A stretch of 64,000 nucleotides of DNA. Origin: Limnobacter sp. Lineage in GTDB: Bacteria > Pseudomonadota > Gammaproteobacteria > Burkholderiales > Burkholderiaceae_B. Below the pieces are notes generated by a model that saw nothing but the letters and a program-made list of their open reading frames with translations, was not told the DNA's origin and made no database searches. Every line of letters begins with the position of its first letter. Within the stretch, counting starts at the first letter, position 1. The DNA lies in contig JARWZZ010000021.1 in the NCBI GenBank assembly GCA_029866125.1, forward strand, positions 40,241-104,240. Direction: 5' to 3'. This document shows positions 10,060 to 19,384 of the stretch, one piece after another. A program made the translations under genes and the position numbers.

Positions 10060-10102
10060 GGCAGCGTTACACAATTACAAATGCAGTTTGTAAAACGCTG
10101 CC
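10060..10102. repeat. inverted repeat (possible terminator or leader hairpin)
   Basis: The arms GGCAGCGTT (10060-10068) and AACGCTGCC (10094-10102) are perfectly complementary. An inner pair TTACAAA/TTTGTAA lies in the loop, so the whole can fold as a long hairpin. It sits between the uvrA stop and the start of the 425-residue protein. There is no T-run after it, so it is either a weak terminator or a structured leader of the downstream gene. Confidence 0.55.
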
Positions 10103-10129
10103 CGTGAAGTCAAACCCGATGGAGTTTCC

Positions 10130-11407
10130 ATGCCCACCCCCGCTTCAAACTCAACAGCCAGCCCCGCCGATACCCTCGCAGTGAACCCCTATCAAACTGG
10201 TGCCTTGAGTAGGCTAAACGCAGCGCCCAAGCTTGGCCCCATTGGCCAAGCTGCAAGGGCCATCCTGCTCAAGCCCACCCAGTCGAATGCCGCAGGCACG
10301 GCGGGTGGTTCAACAGTGAGTGCAGGTACTGAATATGCCAAAAAGCTGCTTGATCAATCCACCAGCGGCGACCCAACCGGCAAGGGCAAAGACAAAACAG
10401 CCGGCAACGGTGGCCCTCATGCTGCAGGCATACACGGTTTGTCTGGTGAAGAATTGCGCTCCATTATTGAGGCAGAAAAAGGCATTCGCGGCGCGGGTGA
10501 AAGGCGTAAGTACCTGAAAGACGTTTACGCGCAGTTGTCTGGCCAATTGCCCGCAAGTAGGGAATTGGCCCAGCAACTGACCAGCTGGAAAAACGACCCC
10601 GGCTTCAACCAATTGTTTGGCTACAAAGTGACCAACGAAGGTGGGCAGACCCGCACCGAAACAGGCCCCACCCGCATGCACCAGATTGCCAAACGTTTGG
10701 AAATGATCCAGCAAGTGAGGGACCAGCTTACCGCCCAGCGGGCCGCGCAAGACCCCACCACCCGCGCCGACACTGACCCCTTGAAAGATGACCACCCCGC
10801 ATTGTTTGAAGAAGAGACTCAACTCAAAGCCGAAGCCACCTTGATTAAAACCGTGTTGGCCGACCTTGAAAAATCCACCAAATCCTCCGGGTTTTCTGGG
10901 TTTCTTACAAAACTGTTTGGGCAAAGTGGCGTTAAATGGTCGCCAGACACCCAAAAAGTATTTGCCGATGCTGTGACCCAAGATGTATCTCGGTTTTTGG
11001 AAGATAAAGAGGCTTTCGAAGCGGCCGAAGATGTAATAAGCGATGCGAAACCGAACGAGTTGGCCACAGGCCCTGATGGCAGCACGGGTTACAGTGACGA
11101 GCTAACTAAATTCCACAACCATGAAATTGCAGGCAAGTTCCTGCCCCAACTGCAACGGTTGCTGGGGGCGATTAAGCCAACGCCGCAAAACGAAAGCAAA
11201 ATCAATCACTTGCAAGACGAGATTGCAAAACTGGAAGTCGGGATTTGCACTCAACTGAGTGCAAATTTGGAGACCGCCAACTATTTGAAAGACTTGGGCA
11301 CCAACATCACCCACCCAACCGTGGTTTATCAACAAGTTGCCCGATTTTTTATGCAGAACCTACCCGAGTACCAACGACTTAGCCGCCAGTTCGCCATAGG
11401 TACCTAG
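10130..11407 (+). CDS. hypothetical protein with disordered N-terminus and helical body
   Basis: A 425-residue protein of no family I recognise. ATG 10130 follows a modest GGAG (GATGGAGTTTCC) at suitable distance. The first 110 residues are low-complexity, rich in Ser, Thr, Ala, Gly and Pro, with no hydrophobic signal segment. The remainder is charged and mostly helical (for example RMHQIAKRLEMIQQVRDQL, and LPQLQRLLGAIK near the C-terminus). This style recalls substrates of type III or similar export systems, as does its larger downstream neighbour, but no secretion genes or chaperone are visible in the window. The gap to the next gene is 122 bp, so the two may have separate promoters. Coding is supported by length and codon pattern; function is unknown. 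Confidence 0.6.
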   Translation: MPTPASNSTASPADTLAVNPYQTGALSRLNAAPKLGPIGQAARAILLKPTQSNAAGTAGGSTVSAGTEYAKKLLDQSTSGDPTGKGKDKTAGNGGPHAAGIHGLSGEELRSIIEAEKGIRGAGERRKYLKDVYAQLSGQLPASRELAQQLTSWKNDPGFNQLFGYKVTNEGGQTRTETGPTRMHQIAKRLEMIQQVRDQLTAQRAAQDPTTRADTDPLKDDHPALFEEETQLKAEATLIKTVLADLEKSTKSSGFSGFLTKLFGQSGVKWSPDTQKVFADAVTQDVSRFLEDKEAFEAAEDVISDAKPNELATGPDGSTGYSDELTKFHNHEIAGKFLPQLQRLLGAIKPTPQNESKINHLQDEIAKLEVGICTQLSANLETANYLKDLGTNITHPTVVYQQVARFFMQNLPEYQRLSRQFAIGT

Positions 11408-11529
11408 GACATACCCTAGATTCAAGCCATTTGTGGAACTGTCTGCTTAAGACCGCCACAAACTATTTGATGAGCAGGTGGAAATGAATTCACCCTAGAC
11501 TTTTGAATTCACGGTGAGAGACAAATAAT

Positions 11530-14500
11530 ATGGCAGGGCCGGCAGTTAGACCACCTGATTTGGATGGTGCAAAACAATCAGTTCCATCTCCTGAATCCTC
11601 CGAAACAGCGCCGTCGCCTATTAAAGACGCAGCAGAAAGGCTTTATGAAGACCTTATTGGTTCTCTGCCTTTCAAAGATCGGTCTACTTTACCAAACAGT
11701 CGAATTGATCCTTCTACCATCGCGGAACTGGCACTTTTCGCCAGTTTTAACTCATCTTCTGTTCAAATTATCAGAGAAGGTATTCAGGTAGAGCTCAGTA
11801 GAATTGGCAATGAGCATGATCCTGTAGTACAAGCGATGAGAAAGGAGCTTTATTCATTGTTGGAGGAGGTTCCCTTGTGGCAAGCTGCCTCTAACAACTT
11901 AGCTAGAGGCTTACACCGTGCAGGTAATCCTAGAACCTCCTATAACAATCTTGAATATACCAAATTAGCATTAATTTCGATTAGCAATTATATTCATTTC
12001 AAGGACGAATCAGATCCTGTTGAGTTAGATCATGATCCCAAGTACAAAGACCCTACCTACCTGCTGGAAAGTGGTTTAGACGATCGTGACAAGATTGATA
12101 ATTTAATGAAAGTCAGTTTGGGGTTGAGTGAATCTTGCGCGAATATTCTTTACAACCTTCGCTTAGTCCACATAGATAAAACCGCCTCTGATTTATCTGA
12201 CAAGCTTAGAAATGATAGCGGCTTTGAAGCCAAATTCAAGCAATTGTTCCTCAAGGAGTTAAGGGCGGGTCTAGTCGATTTTCGGAAGAGGTTTTCCCAA
12301 ACTGGCGGATCAGCCCGACCTGCATCAGCCACAGCAGAAGGACAAGCAGCAGAAGGACATGCAGCAGAAGGACATGCAGCAGCACCAGCAGGAGTACCAG
12401 CCGCAGAAGCACCAGCAGCAGAAGCACCAGCAGGAGTACCAGCAGGAGTACCAGCAGCTGAAGGGGGGGCACCTGCACAACCAGTAGATGCAGCTGAGCT
12501 AGAAGATTTAAGGGCACGACTAGCAACTGCGGAAGCACGTGCAGCTTCAGCTGAAGCAAAAGCAGCGGAAGCTGAAAGAGCTGCAACCAAGGCTGCCGAT
12601 CATACAAACAGAATAAACGATGAAACGCAATCCATTAAAAATGCTTCCGACAGTGCAAAAGGCGCTGCTGCTGGTGCTGGGATAGCCAGAAATGATTCAC
12701 TTGCGACACTTAAAAGAATCCTAGGGGAAAATTGTGGCACTTTAGATCAGCAAACAGCTGATGCAGAAGCGGCGAAGGCTGCTGCGGCCGATGCGGAAAG
12801 CAAAGCCAAGTCCGCAGGAGTATTAGCCGAGTTGGCTACTCGCTTGGCTGAGGAGCCTCTTACTGATGCAGTCAAAAACGATCCTGAACTTGCCAGCGAT
12901 GTGGGTAAGGCTGCAAACGAATTTTCTTATGAAGCACGTCAAAGCGCGCAAAGCGCTGAGATATCTGCATTTCAAGCCCAAAAATATGCAGACCTCGCCA
13001 CTAAAACCGTCGAGTTAAGAAATGGCTTGGAGGAATTGAACGCCACTACGAGTTCTTTTGACGCCAATATCGTTGCTGTTGAAGCAGCCCACACAGAATC
13101 CATTAAAAAGTTCAAAGAATTTAGAAAACCCATAAGCGATTCACCAGAATCTAGCGCGCGTAGTGATCGATCAAAAACTGCAGCACTTAATAATGCCAGA
13201 ACAGAGGCCTACAAGGCACTGAGTGACGCCCGTGCTGCTTTGAATGAATTGAGTCCGATCGCTGAATTAGCAGCTAATTTAAAGGAAGAAATTAAGTCTG
13301 AAAATTCAGGCCTACAAGAGGTTGACGCTACGTCTTTGCAGACTGGGCTCGAAAAAGTCACCAAGGACTTGAATACAAAGCTAGCCAATGCAAAAGCAAA
13401 ATATCTTCGTGCCATGGCACTCAAAACTTGGGTAGACAACCCAGAGTTGATAGATTTTGTCGTACCCAAATTGCGGGGTACTCCTATTGCGCACGATGAT
13501 ACAAATAGCGTAATTGACTTGATCAAGGAGTTGCACAACTACAAAGTTAAAGAGGGTTTATTAAGCCAACTCCCCCGCAAACTAGACGATGCCGGAACCC
13601 CTGAGAAGAAAATTAAACTGCTAGCCCTTTTGTTTTTTAGGGCAAATGACATAGCCAACCAGTCAATTATTCAACTGCGTTTAAAGAAGGATGCTGAAGC
13701 CGCAGTGCTTAACAGCCCAGTTGTAACAGACAGGGTTAATGGACAAACAAAAGATCGCACCATTCACACCTTGGATGAAATTCGCAACTCGGGTGATTTC
13801 AACCGTTTGAGCAAACAAGATCAAAGATTGGTCTACGCTCAAATTGAAGAGTTGCATGCAGTAAGCCGCGAAATTATGCATGTGATGGACGAGGTTGAGC
13901 AAAGTGTTAAGTCAGCACGTGATAAGCCCAAAGATGCCAGTGCCGCTGACGCTGCCAGTGCCGCTGAACTAAACAAGCTAAACAAGCTATTGGTAGATAA
14001 TGCTGAGTTTCATAAATACATGAAAGCGAGTTTTGATGCCGACTCGGGGGACGAAACGGCCAAAACGCTGAACATAGAAAATATTCTTTTGGGAGTCAAT
14101 ACACGGCTTAATTTTGATGCCCCCGGGATAAAGAGCGAGCAGTCGCAGGGCGTGGTAAACCACTTACGCGGTTTGGCAGACCAACTCAGCTACCGTGCCT
14201 ACTTTAAAAAATATGCGGGTTCAGGCTCAGGAGCGCTTGAAACTCTAATTCAATCGATGAACTACAAGCGAAAAGCAGACGGTAATCACAAGGCCCACCG
14301 CAAAGACATGACCGCACAATATTTGCTGGAAGTGGCCAAGCAAATTGAGCCAGATTCGATCTCAAAAGACAATCGACAAAAAAGTTCACCAAGGGAGGTT
14401 GCTTTTGTGACTCAACCTACCGATGGAGATATTAATAACAACCGGTTCTTTGAAAAATACGAACAGGGTGAGAATACACGGGCCAAGGTGTTGATGGCGG

Positions 14501-16386
14501 TACTGGCATTTGATGGTTTTAATTTAAACCGTGCGCGCAGTGATAAGCCTATTGGTGGGGGCTACGCCGCGCCGGTGTACAGCCGTGCAGGTGCTAGCCT
14601 TGGTTACAAAGGCACCGATGACATGCAGTTTAAAAAAGGGCCGATTGAACAGGACAAAACACTGCAAGTGGAAAGTACCGCCAACGGCAACAGAAAACCA
14701 TTTATGAAAGTACTTAGGAAGGCCTTGGGTGGAGGTAATCTGCTCGGCCGTTCGTCGGTCAACACTGATTCCAATAAAGCCCAAGTGTTGGCCATCTCTG
14801 AAGGGGTTTATAAAAAGTACTTTACCACCACAGACAGCGAGGGGCAGTTTGTGTGGAGCAATGAGCTACTGAACAACACCACCAGTGTTCATGAAATGCA
14901 TAAACTTGCCAGCGACGCAATTGTTGCCATGCATGAGCATGCACGCGCAGCCAATAGCGGCGATGTGGAAGAACTGTTGTTGAGAATGGACGCGTGGCAG
15001 AAAGGTATTTCTGCAACCCTGACGGACGCTAGGAAGCAAGTCGGGGGTCGCCCTACTGCAGAGTCGTTGCGAATGGATGAATCTGAGCTGAACACCAACA
15101 AAGCCTACTTGAAAAATTTCATTGAAAAGTTGGTCATTGCGCCCCGCAATCGTTTAAACCAGCCTGTGGCAGAGGGTGATGTCGATGCTACGCAAGCACG
15201 CAACACCATTGATTTGGCACGCTCCAAGCTGGAGTGGGGTATTCAGGCCAAACGTAACAAAAGCCGCAAAATTATCCTGTTTGGCAGCGACCGTATGGGT
15301 GCTGTTAGGCAAGCCGATTTGGAGTTGGTAGCGCGCAATCAGCTGACCCTTCAAACCCTGTTGGGCACACTGCCCACTCCCTTTGTGGAGAATGCTACTT
15401 TGCGTAAAGGCTTTAACCCCGATACCTTTGCGAATGTTTGGTTGGACATTAAAAACGCTACTGAGTCGGCCGATTTGGGCGGGATGAAAAACGAGTCCAA
15501 GAATGAACTGAAACGTGTGGTGGAAGATCTGGAAGACCTGATTTTTCCGAAACCAGTGCAGACGAATGCGACCCTTTTCCGGCCTGACGAACGTCGTTTG
15601 ACTCGGGGTGACGCAAGTAAGGGAGTGGTTGTTGGCTCAATCGCAGGAAAGGCGAAGGCCGCTTGGGCTGAGTTTGATGTGGCCTCTGGCACGGGTCGTG
15701 ATGACGATCTGCGAAACAAAAAATCGATGTTGAGTGCTGCACTCACTGAAGTGTTAGGTGCCTTGGTTGTGCCTTTGGCCATACGTGAAAAGGTACGCAA
15801 ACCCGTCAAGTTGCTTCGCGTGCCGTTGCAATTGCCTTGGACTAAGATGGGTATTACCAGGTTCAAAAAAGTGGACAAAGGTGAAATTCGCCCCGCGCTT
15901 TTGAAAACCGACAAAGCGAAAATCGCCCTTGCCACGGTGCGGGCGGTGTGGGATGACGTCGCCAAAGCGGTGTTGAATGACGGCATTGAAAAATTGGTGG
16001 TAAACGCGCCCAATGGAATAAGCCGAGATTCACTAAACGATTTGATTGAGAAATCAAAATCAGCAGGCTCTGCCAATGCGGCTGATCGAGAAAAACTGGT
16101 TGGCATCCTTAATGAGGCATTTACTGCATTGCAAGACCAGGGCGAAACGGCCGAAGCGCTGCCTGATTTAGAGAAAGCATCAAAGCAGCTTCAAATTGTG
16201 TTTGATTTGGAAGCGAATTTGATGGCCTTGGTTGACCTTCATACCCGCATGGATGTGGAAGAAACAGAATGGAAGCTTACTGTGGGGGGCGTTGATGCAA
16301 GGACTTCCTCTAAAAAGACGGCAGACACTGCGTTCCGTTTGGGTCAACAGGTTGTGGTTGAGCCAAGATCAAAATCAACCCCCTGA
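11530..16386 (+). CDS. giant hypothetical protein (1618 aa), Ala-rich coiled-coil, effector- or scaffold-like
   Basis: ATG 11530 follows GGTGAGAG, a fair ribosome binding site. There is no signal peptide or membrane segment. Residues 1-260 are polar and helical. Residues about 265-320 are a low-complexity tract of EGHAA, GVPA and EAPA units. Residues about 320-480 are Ala/Glu/Lys-rich coiled coil. From about residue 700 the protein looks globular and mixed, with a block around NKSRKIILFGSDRMGA and a more basic tail ending in EPRSKSTP. The first half is clearly more AT-rich at the DNA level than the second half and the neighbours, suggesting a composite origin. The 3' end overlaps plsY, on the other strand, by 12 bp. 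I do not recognise any domain; a large exported or surface-linked protein is possible but unproven. Confidence 0.65.
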   Translation: MAGPAVRPPDLDGAKQSVPSPESSETAPSPIKDAAERLYEDLIGSLPFKDRSTLPNSRIDPSTIAELALFASFNSSSVQIIREGIQVELSRIGNEHDPVVQAMRKELYSLLEEVPLWQAASNNLARGLHRAGNPRTSYNNLEYTKLALISISNYIHFKDESDPVELDHDPKYKDPTYLLESGLDDRDKIDNLMKVSLGLSESCANILYNLRLVHIDKTASDLSDKLRNDSGFEAKFKQLFLKELRAGLVDFRKRFSQTGGSARPASATAEGQAAEGHAAEGHAAAPAGVPAAEAPAAEAPAGVPAGVPAAEGGAPAQPVDAAELEDLRARLATAEARAASAEAKAAEAERAATKAADHTNRINDETQSIKNASDSAKGAAAGAGIARNDSLATLKRILGENCGTLDQQTADAEAAKAAAADAESKAKSAGVLAELATRLAEEPLTDAVKNDPELASDVGKAANEFSYEARQSAQSAEISAFQAQKYADLATKTVELRNGLEELNATTSSFDANIVAVEAAHTESIKKFKEFRKPISDSPESSARSDRSKTAALNNARTEAYKALSDARAALNELSPIAELAANLKEEIKSENSGLQEVDATSLQTGLEKVTKDLNTKLANAKAKYLRAMALKTWVDNPELIDFVVPKLRGTPIAHDDTNSVIDLIKELHNYKVKEGLLSQLPRKLDDAGTPEKKIKLLALLFFRANDIANQSIIQLRLKKDAEAAVLNSPVVTDRVNGQTKDRTIHTLDEIRNSGDFNRLSKQDQRLVYAQIEELHAVSREIMHVMDEVEQSVKSARDKPKDASAADAASAAELNKLNKLLVDNAEFHKYMKASFDADSGDETAKTLNIENILLGVNTRLNFDAPGIKSEQSQGVVNHLRGLADQLSYRAYFKKYAGSGSGALETLIQSMNYKRKADGNHKAHRKDMTAQYLLEVAKQIEPDSISKDNRQKSSPREVAFVTQPTDGDINNNRFFEKYEQGENTRAKVLMAVLAFDGFNLNRARSDKPIGGGYAAPVYSRAGASLGYKGTDDMQFKKGPIEQDKTLQVESTANGNRKPFMKVLRKALGGGNLLGRSSVNTDSNKAQVLAISEGVYKKYFTTTDSEGQFVWSNELLNNTTSVHEMHKLASDAIVAMHEHARAANSGDVEELLLRMDAWQKGISATLTDARKQVGGRPTAESLRMDESELNTNKAYLKNFIEKLVIAPRNRLNQPVAEGDVDATQARNTIDLARSKLEWGIQAKRNKSRKIILFGSDRMGAVRQADLELVARNQLTLQTLLGTLPTPFVENATLRKGFNPDTFANVWLDIKNATESADLGGMKNESKNELKRVVEDLEDLIFPKPVQTNATLFRPDERRLTRGDASKGVVVGSIAGKAKAAWAEFDVASGTGRDDDLRNKKSMLSAALTEVLGALVVPLAIREKVRKPVKLLRVPLQLPWTKMGITRFKKVDKGEIRPALLKTDKAKIALATVRAVWDDVAKAVLNDGIEKLVVNAPNGISRDSLNDLIEKSKSAGSANAADREKLVGILNEAFTALQDQGETAEALPDLEKASKQLQIVFDLEANLMALVDLHTRMDVEETEWKLTVGGVDARTSSKKTADTAFRLGQQVVVEPRSKSTP
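12331..12471 (+). repeat. imperfect in-frame tandem repeats coding for EGHAA / PAGVPA / EAPA units
   Basis: Inside the 1618-residue gene, units of 12-18 bp built from gcagaagga, gcagcagaa and ccagcaggagta recur many times. They keep the frame because unit lengths are multiples of three. They encode a flexible Ala/Pro/Glu/Gly linker between the N-terminal region and the coiled coil. Such arrays change length by slippage, so the copy number may vary between strains. Confidence 0.8.
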
Positions 16387-16986
16387 TTTTTGACCGATTT
16401 TGCTTTCTTTGCCAGCCATCAGGTTGGCAATGTTTTGTTTGTGGCGGTAAAAAAGCAAGCCTGCCATCACCAAAATGGCGGCTGCTTGGGCATCCACCCC
16501 AAACAGCAACACGTTGTAAAACACCGCAAATGCACTGGCTACCAAACTGGCCAGTGAGGAGTAGCGGAAGAAGTACGCAATCACCACCCAAGTTATAGCC
16601 GTTGCCAAGCCCAATGCCCAATTCAGCGCAAACAGTACGCCCAGCGCGGTGGCAACGCCTTTGCCGCCTTCAAAACCAAAAAAGATGGGGAACAGGTGGC
16701 CGATAAAAGCCGCCACGCCAATCATGGCCACGTCGCCTTGGCTGTAGCCCAAGCTGTCCTGAAAATAGTAAGCCAACAACACGGCGGCTGTGCCTTTAAG
16801 GGCATCGCCCAGCAGGGTTGCCAAAGCAGCGGCTTTGTTGCCAGTGCGCAGTACGTTGGTGGCACCTGGGTTTTTTGAGCCAAAGGTGCGGGGGTCGGCC
16901 AAACCCATGACTTTGGACACCACCACTGCGAATGAAATGGAACCCAGAAGGTAGCCCGCGACCAAGCCTGCAATAAGGTAGATCAA
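16375..16986 (-). CDS. plsY: glycerol-3-phosphate acyltransferase PlsY
   Basis: A 203-residue integral membrane protein of the PlsY family, which transfers acyl groups from acyl-phosphate to glycerol-3-phosphate in the first step of phospholipid synthesis. Family signatures are visible: GYLLGSISFAVVVSK near the N-terminus, the block GSKNPGATNVLRTGNKAAALATL, and GHLFPIFFGFEGGKGVATALG in the middle. Multiple hydrophobic segments alternate with these loops. Length is normal. It lies downstream of xerD on the same strand with a 74-bp gap and could be transcribed with it. Its 3' end overlaps the end of the convergent 1618-residue gene by 12 bp. Confidence 0.95.
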   Translation of the reverse strand: MIYLIAGLVAGYLLGSISFAVVVSKVMGLADPRTFGSKNPGATNVLRTGNKAAALATLLGDALKGTAAVLLAYYFQDSLGYSQGDVAMIGVAAFIGHLFPIFFGFEGGKGVATALGVLFALNWALGLATAITWVVIAYFFRYSSLASLVASAFAVFYNVLLFGVDAQAAAILVMAGLLFYRHKQNIANLMAGKESKIGQKSGG

Positions 16987-17060
16987 TTGTTTGCCTCTTT
17001 TGTTTGGTTTTGTTGTGTTGAGTGATCCACGAATTCTAATCTGACTTGGGGCTGTGTGGT

Positions 17061-18005
17061 CTAAGTCTTCTGGCTTAAAGGGTGGTGTTTCTCCAAAATA
17101 TCCTTCAAGCGCTTTTGGGCCACATGGGTGTAAATTTGGGTGGTGGTAATGTCGGCATGGCCCAGCAGCAATTGCACCACCCGCAGGTCTGCGCCGTGGT
17201 TGACCAAGTGCGTAGCAAACGCGTGGCGCAGCACATGGGGGCTGATGGGGCTGTCAATGCCTGCAATCAGTGCATAGCGTTTGATGTTTTTCCAAAAGCC
17301 TTGGCGTGTCATGGGCTGGCCAAAGTGGGTCACAAACAAGGCTTCGTGTTTGCGTGCACCCAGCAGGGCTGGGCGGCTGCTTTGCAGGTAGGCTGCAATG
17401 GCCAGAATGGCGGGCTCGCCCATGGGTACCAAGCGCTCTTTGTTGCCTTTGCCGGTTACTTTCAACGCACCCACTTCCAAATCAATGGCTTGTTGGGGCA
17501 GGGTCACCAATTCAGTCACGCGCAAGCCGCTGGCATACATCAATTCCAGCATGGCCAGGTCCCGCAGGCCTTCGGGGGTTTGCGGGCTTGGGGCGGTCAT
17601 TAGGCTTTTAACTTGTTCTTCACTTAGGGTTTTGGGTAGCCGTAGGCCTTGTTTGGCGCTGTGCAGTTCAGCCGCTGGGTTGTCTAGGCGTTGCTGGGTT
17701 TCGTTTAACCACAGGTAAAAGCGTTTGTAGCTGCTGATTTTGCGGTTCAGGCTGCTGGGTTTTAAATCCAGTAAGTCATGCACGTGGTTGCGCAGGTGTT
17801 CGGTTTGGGCGTGAAGTAGGCTAGGTTTGCCTTTTAAAATTTCCGTTTGAGGAATTTTATTCTTCAGCCATTGGTCCAGCAGCAGCAAGTCGCTGCGGTA
17901 GGCTTGTGCGGTCAGTTGGGACAAACCGTCCTCCAGCCACAGCTTGGAGCAGAAGCTGTCTATTAAATTCTCGCCGAGATTCTGGGCGTGGTCATTTCCA
18001 TTCAT
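17061..18005 (-). CDS. xerD: tyrosine recombinase XerD
   Basis: Site-specific recombinase that, with XerC, resolves chromosome dimers at dif. The SAM-like core-binding domain comes first (LWLEDGLSQLTAQAYRSDL), then the catalytic domain with ASGLRVTELV (first Arg), GKGNKERLVP (Lys), HVLRHAFATH (His-x-x-Arg), LLGHADITTTQIYTHV (His and nucleophilic Tyr). The open frame runs far upstream to 18830 across the opposite-strand pdxH gene, which is not coding on this strand. I place the start at ATG 18005 (314 aa); ATG 18032 is an alternative. Both fit the usual length of about 300. It is divergent from pdxH with a short shared promoter region. Confidence 0.93.
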   Translation of the reverse strand: MNGNDHAQNLGENLIDSFCSKLWLEDGLSQLTAQAYRSDLLLLDQWLKNKIPQTEILKGKPSLLHAQTEHLRNHVHDLLDLKPSSLNRKISSYKRFYLWLNETQQRLDNPAAELHSAKQGLRLPKTLSEEQVKSLMTAPSPQTPEGLRDLAMLELMYASGLRVTELVTLPQQAIDLEVGALKVTGKGNKERLVPMGEPAILAIAAYLQSSRPALLGARKHEALFVTHFGQPMTRQGFWKNIKRYALIAGIDSPISPHVLRHAFATHLVNHGADLRVVQLLLGHADITTTQIYTHVAQKRLKDILEKHHPLSQKT

Positions 18006-18080
18006 TTCGGGGCGGTGTGTTGACTGGGGCATAATGTTGTTTTGTGCCGGCTCATTTTGTTTTATTTTTAAGGTAGTACC

Positions 18081-18713
18081 ATGAACATTGCAGACATCCG
18101 TAAAGAATACACGCAAGCCACGCTGGATGAGGCCGACGCCTTGCCCAATCCGCACGACTTGTTTGACCGTTGGTTTCAACAAGCTTTGGGTGCGCAATTG
18201 GCTGAGCCCAATGCCATGACTTTGGCCACGGTGAATGAGCAGGGCCGCCCCTCTGCACGCATTGTGTTGATCAAGGGTGTGGACAAGCGCGGGTTTACTT
18301 TTTTTACCAACTACGAAAGCCGCAAAGGGCAGGAGTTGGCTGCCAACCCGCATGCTTGTTTGTTGTTCCACTGGACCGAGCTTGAGCGCCAAGTCCGCAT
18401 TGAGGGCCGTGTGGAGCGGTGCGCACCGGAGGAGTCGGATGCCTATTACCTTTCCCGCCCCGTGGGTAGCAAGTTGGGTGCATGGGCGTCGCCGCAAAGC
18501 CAAGTGATTCCCGATCGGCAAATGCTGGAGGCCCAGGTTAAAAAATACGAGGCAGAGCATGGCGACAGCCCGACCCGACCTCCATTTTGGGGTGGTTACC
18601 GTTTGGTGCCTGATTATTTTGAGTTTTGGCAGGGCCGTGCATCCCGCCTGCATGACCGTTTGGTGTACAAGAGTGTGGATGGGCAGTGGGAAGTGTGCCG
18701 CTTGGCACCTTAA
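18081..18713 (+). CDS. pdxH: pyridoxamine 5'-phosphate oxidase
   Basis: FMN-dependent enzyme that oxidises pyridoxamine or pyridoxine 5'-phosphate to pyridoxal 5'-phosphate, the last step of vitamin B6 synthesis and salvage. At 210 residues it matches the family length. Characteristic blocks are [20 protein letters not shown] (FMN-binding barrel), [48 protein letters not shown] and the C-terminal substrate block [17 protein letters not shown] with RLHDRLVY. The start ATG 18081 fits the family N-terminus. It is followed after 34 bp by nasT, and the two may share a transcript. Confidence 0.96.
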   Translation: MNIADIRKEYTQATLDEADALPNPHDLFDRWFQQALGAQLAEPNAMTLATVNEQGRPSARIVLIKGVDKRGFTFFTNYESRKGQELAANPHACLLFHWTELERQVRIEGRVERCAPEESDAYYLSRPVGSKLGAWASPQSQVIPDRQMLEAQVKKYEAEHGDSPTRPPFWGGYRLVPDYFEFWQGRASRLHDRLVYKSVDGQWEVCRLAP

Positions 18714-18747
18714 TTGCTGGGGTTGTGGTGGTAGAAAGGAATAGCGC

Positions 18748-19377
18748 ATGAATGGTGCAAAGCACCCGACTGGGTCGCAGCAAGCCTTAAAAGTGTTGTT
18801 GGTGGACGGCGAACCTGGCCGGGCCGCCATCTTGGAGCGTGCGCTTTTGGATGCAGGCTACCAGCTGGTGTCGCGCCTGCCGTCGGTGGACCACCTCAAT
18901 GAGCATGTGCAGCGTTTGCAGCCCGATGTGGTGATTATTGACATCGAGTTCCCCGACCGGGATTGCTTTGAAAACATGGCGAGTGTGTCGCGCACCAATC
19001 CCCGGCCGATTGTGATGTTGTCCGAGGAAAGTGACGAGCTCAGCATTTCCTTGGCGATTCAGTCCGGGGTCAGCGCGTATTTGGCCAACGACATTCCACC
19101 TGAAAGGGTACGGCCAATTATTCAGGTGGCGGTGGCCCGGTTTAGGGAGTTTCAGGCTTTGCAGCAGGAGTTGCAGGCCACGAAAGATCAACTGGCGGAT
19201 CGAAAATTAATTGACAAAGCCAAGGGCTTATTGATGAAGCATCGCAACTTTTCTGAGGATGAGGCCTACCACGCCATGCGGAAACTGGCGATGGAGCGTA
19301 AACAAAAACTGGCGGACACCGCGAAAAGCGTGATTGAGGTGTTTGATTTGCTCAATGGCGGAGGTAGCGGTGTTTAG
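18748..19377 (+). CDS. nasT: ANTAR-domain response regulator NasT (nitrate antiterminator)
   Basis: NasT-type regulators bind hairpin pairs in leader RNA through a C-terminal ANTAR domain and stop transcription termination ahead of nitrate assimilation genes. In this 209-residue protein, residues 10-125 form a receiver-like domain (KVLLVDGEPGRAAILERALL; VVIIDIEFPDRDCFE with the acceptor-type Asp). The usual receiver Lys position reads SAYLANDI, so classical phosphorylation is doubtful. Residues about 140-205 are the three-helix ANTAR domain (DRKLIDKAKGLLMKHRNFSEDEAYHAMRKLA). A ribosome binding site AAAGGAA precedes ATG 18748. Next come nasS and a leader with ANTAR-type hairpins, fitting a NasS-NasT pair in which NasS sequesters NasT until nitrate binds. 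Confidence 0.93.
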   Translation: MNGAKHPTGSQQALKVLLVDGEPGRAAILERALLDAGYQLVSRLPSVDHLNEHVQRLQPDVVIIDIEFPDRDCFENMASVSRTNPRPIVMLSEESDELSISLAIQSGVSAYLANDIPPERVRPIIQVAVARFREFQALQQELQATKDQLADRKLIDKAKGLLMKHRNFSEDEAYHAMRKLAMERKQKLADTAKSVIEVFDLLNGGGSGV

Positions 19378-19384
19378 TGAGAAT

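Noticed and set aside
12150..12607. Antisense frames over the Ala-rich repeat (for example 12150-12590)
   Set aside because: They are low-complexity Leu- or Ala/Gly-rich reversals of the repeat inside the 1618-residue gene, with no start signals.
18033..18830. N-terminal extension of the xerD open frame across pdxH
   Set aside because: pdxH on the plus strand is unmistakable; XerD family length and N-terminus start at about 18005-18032.
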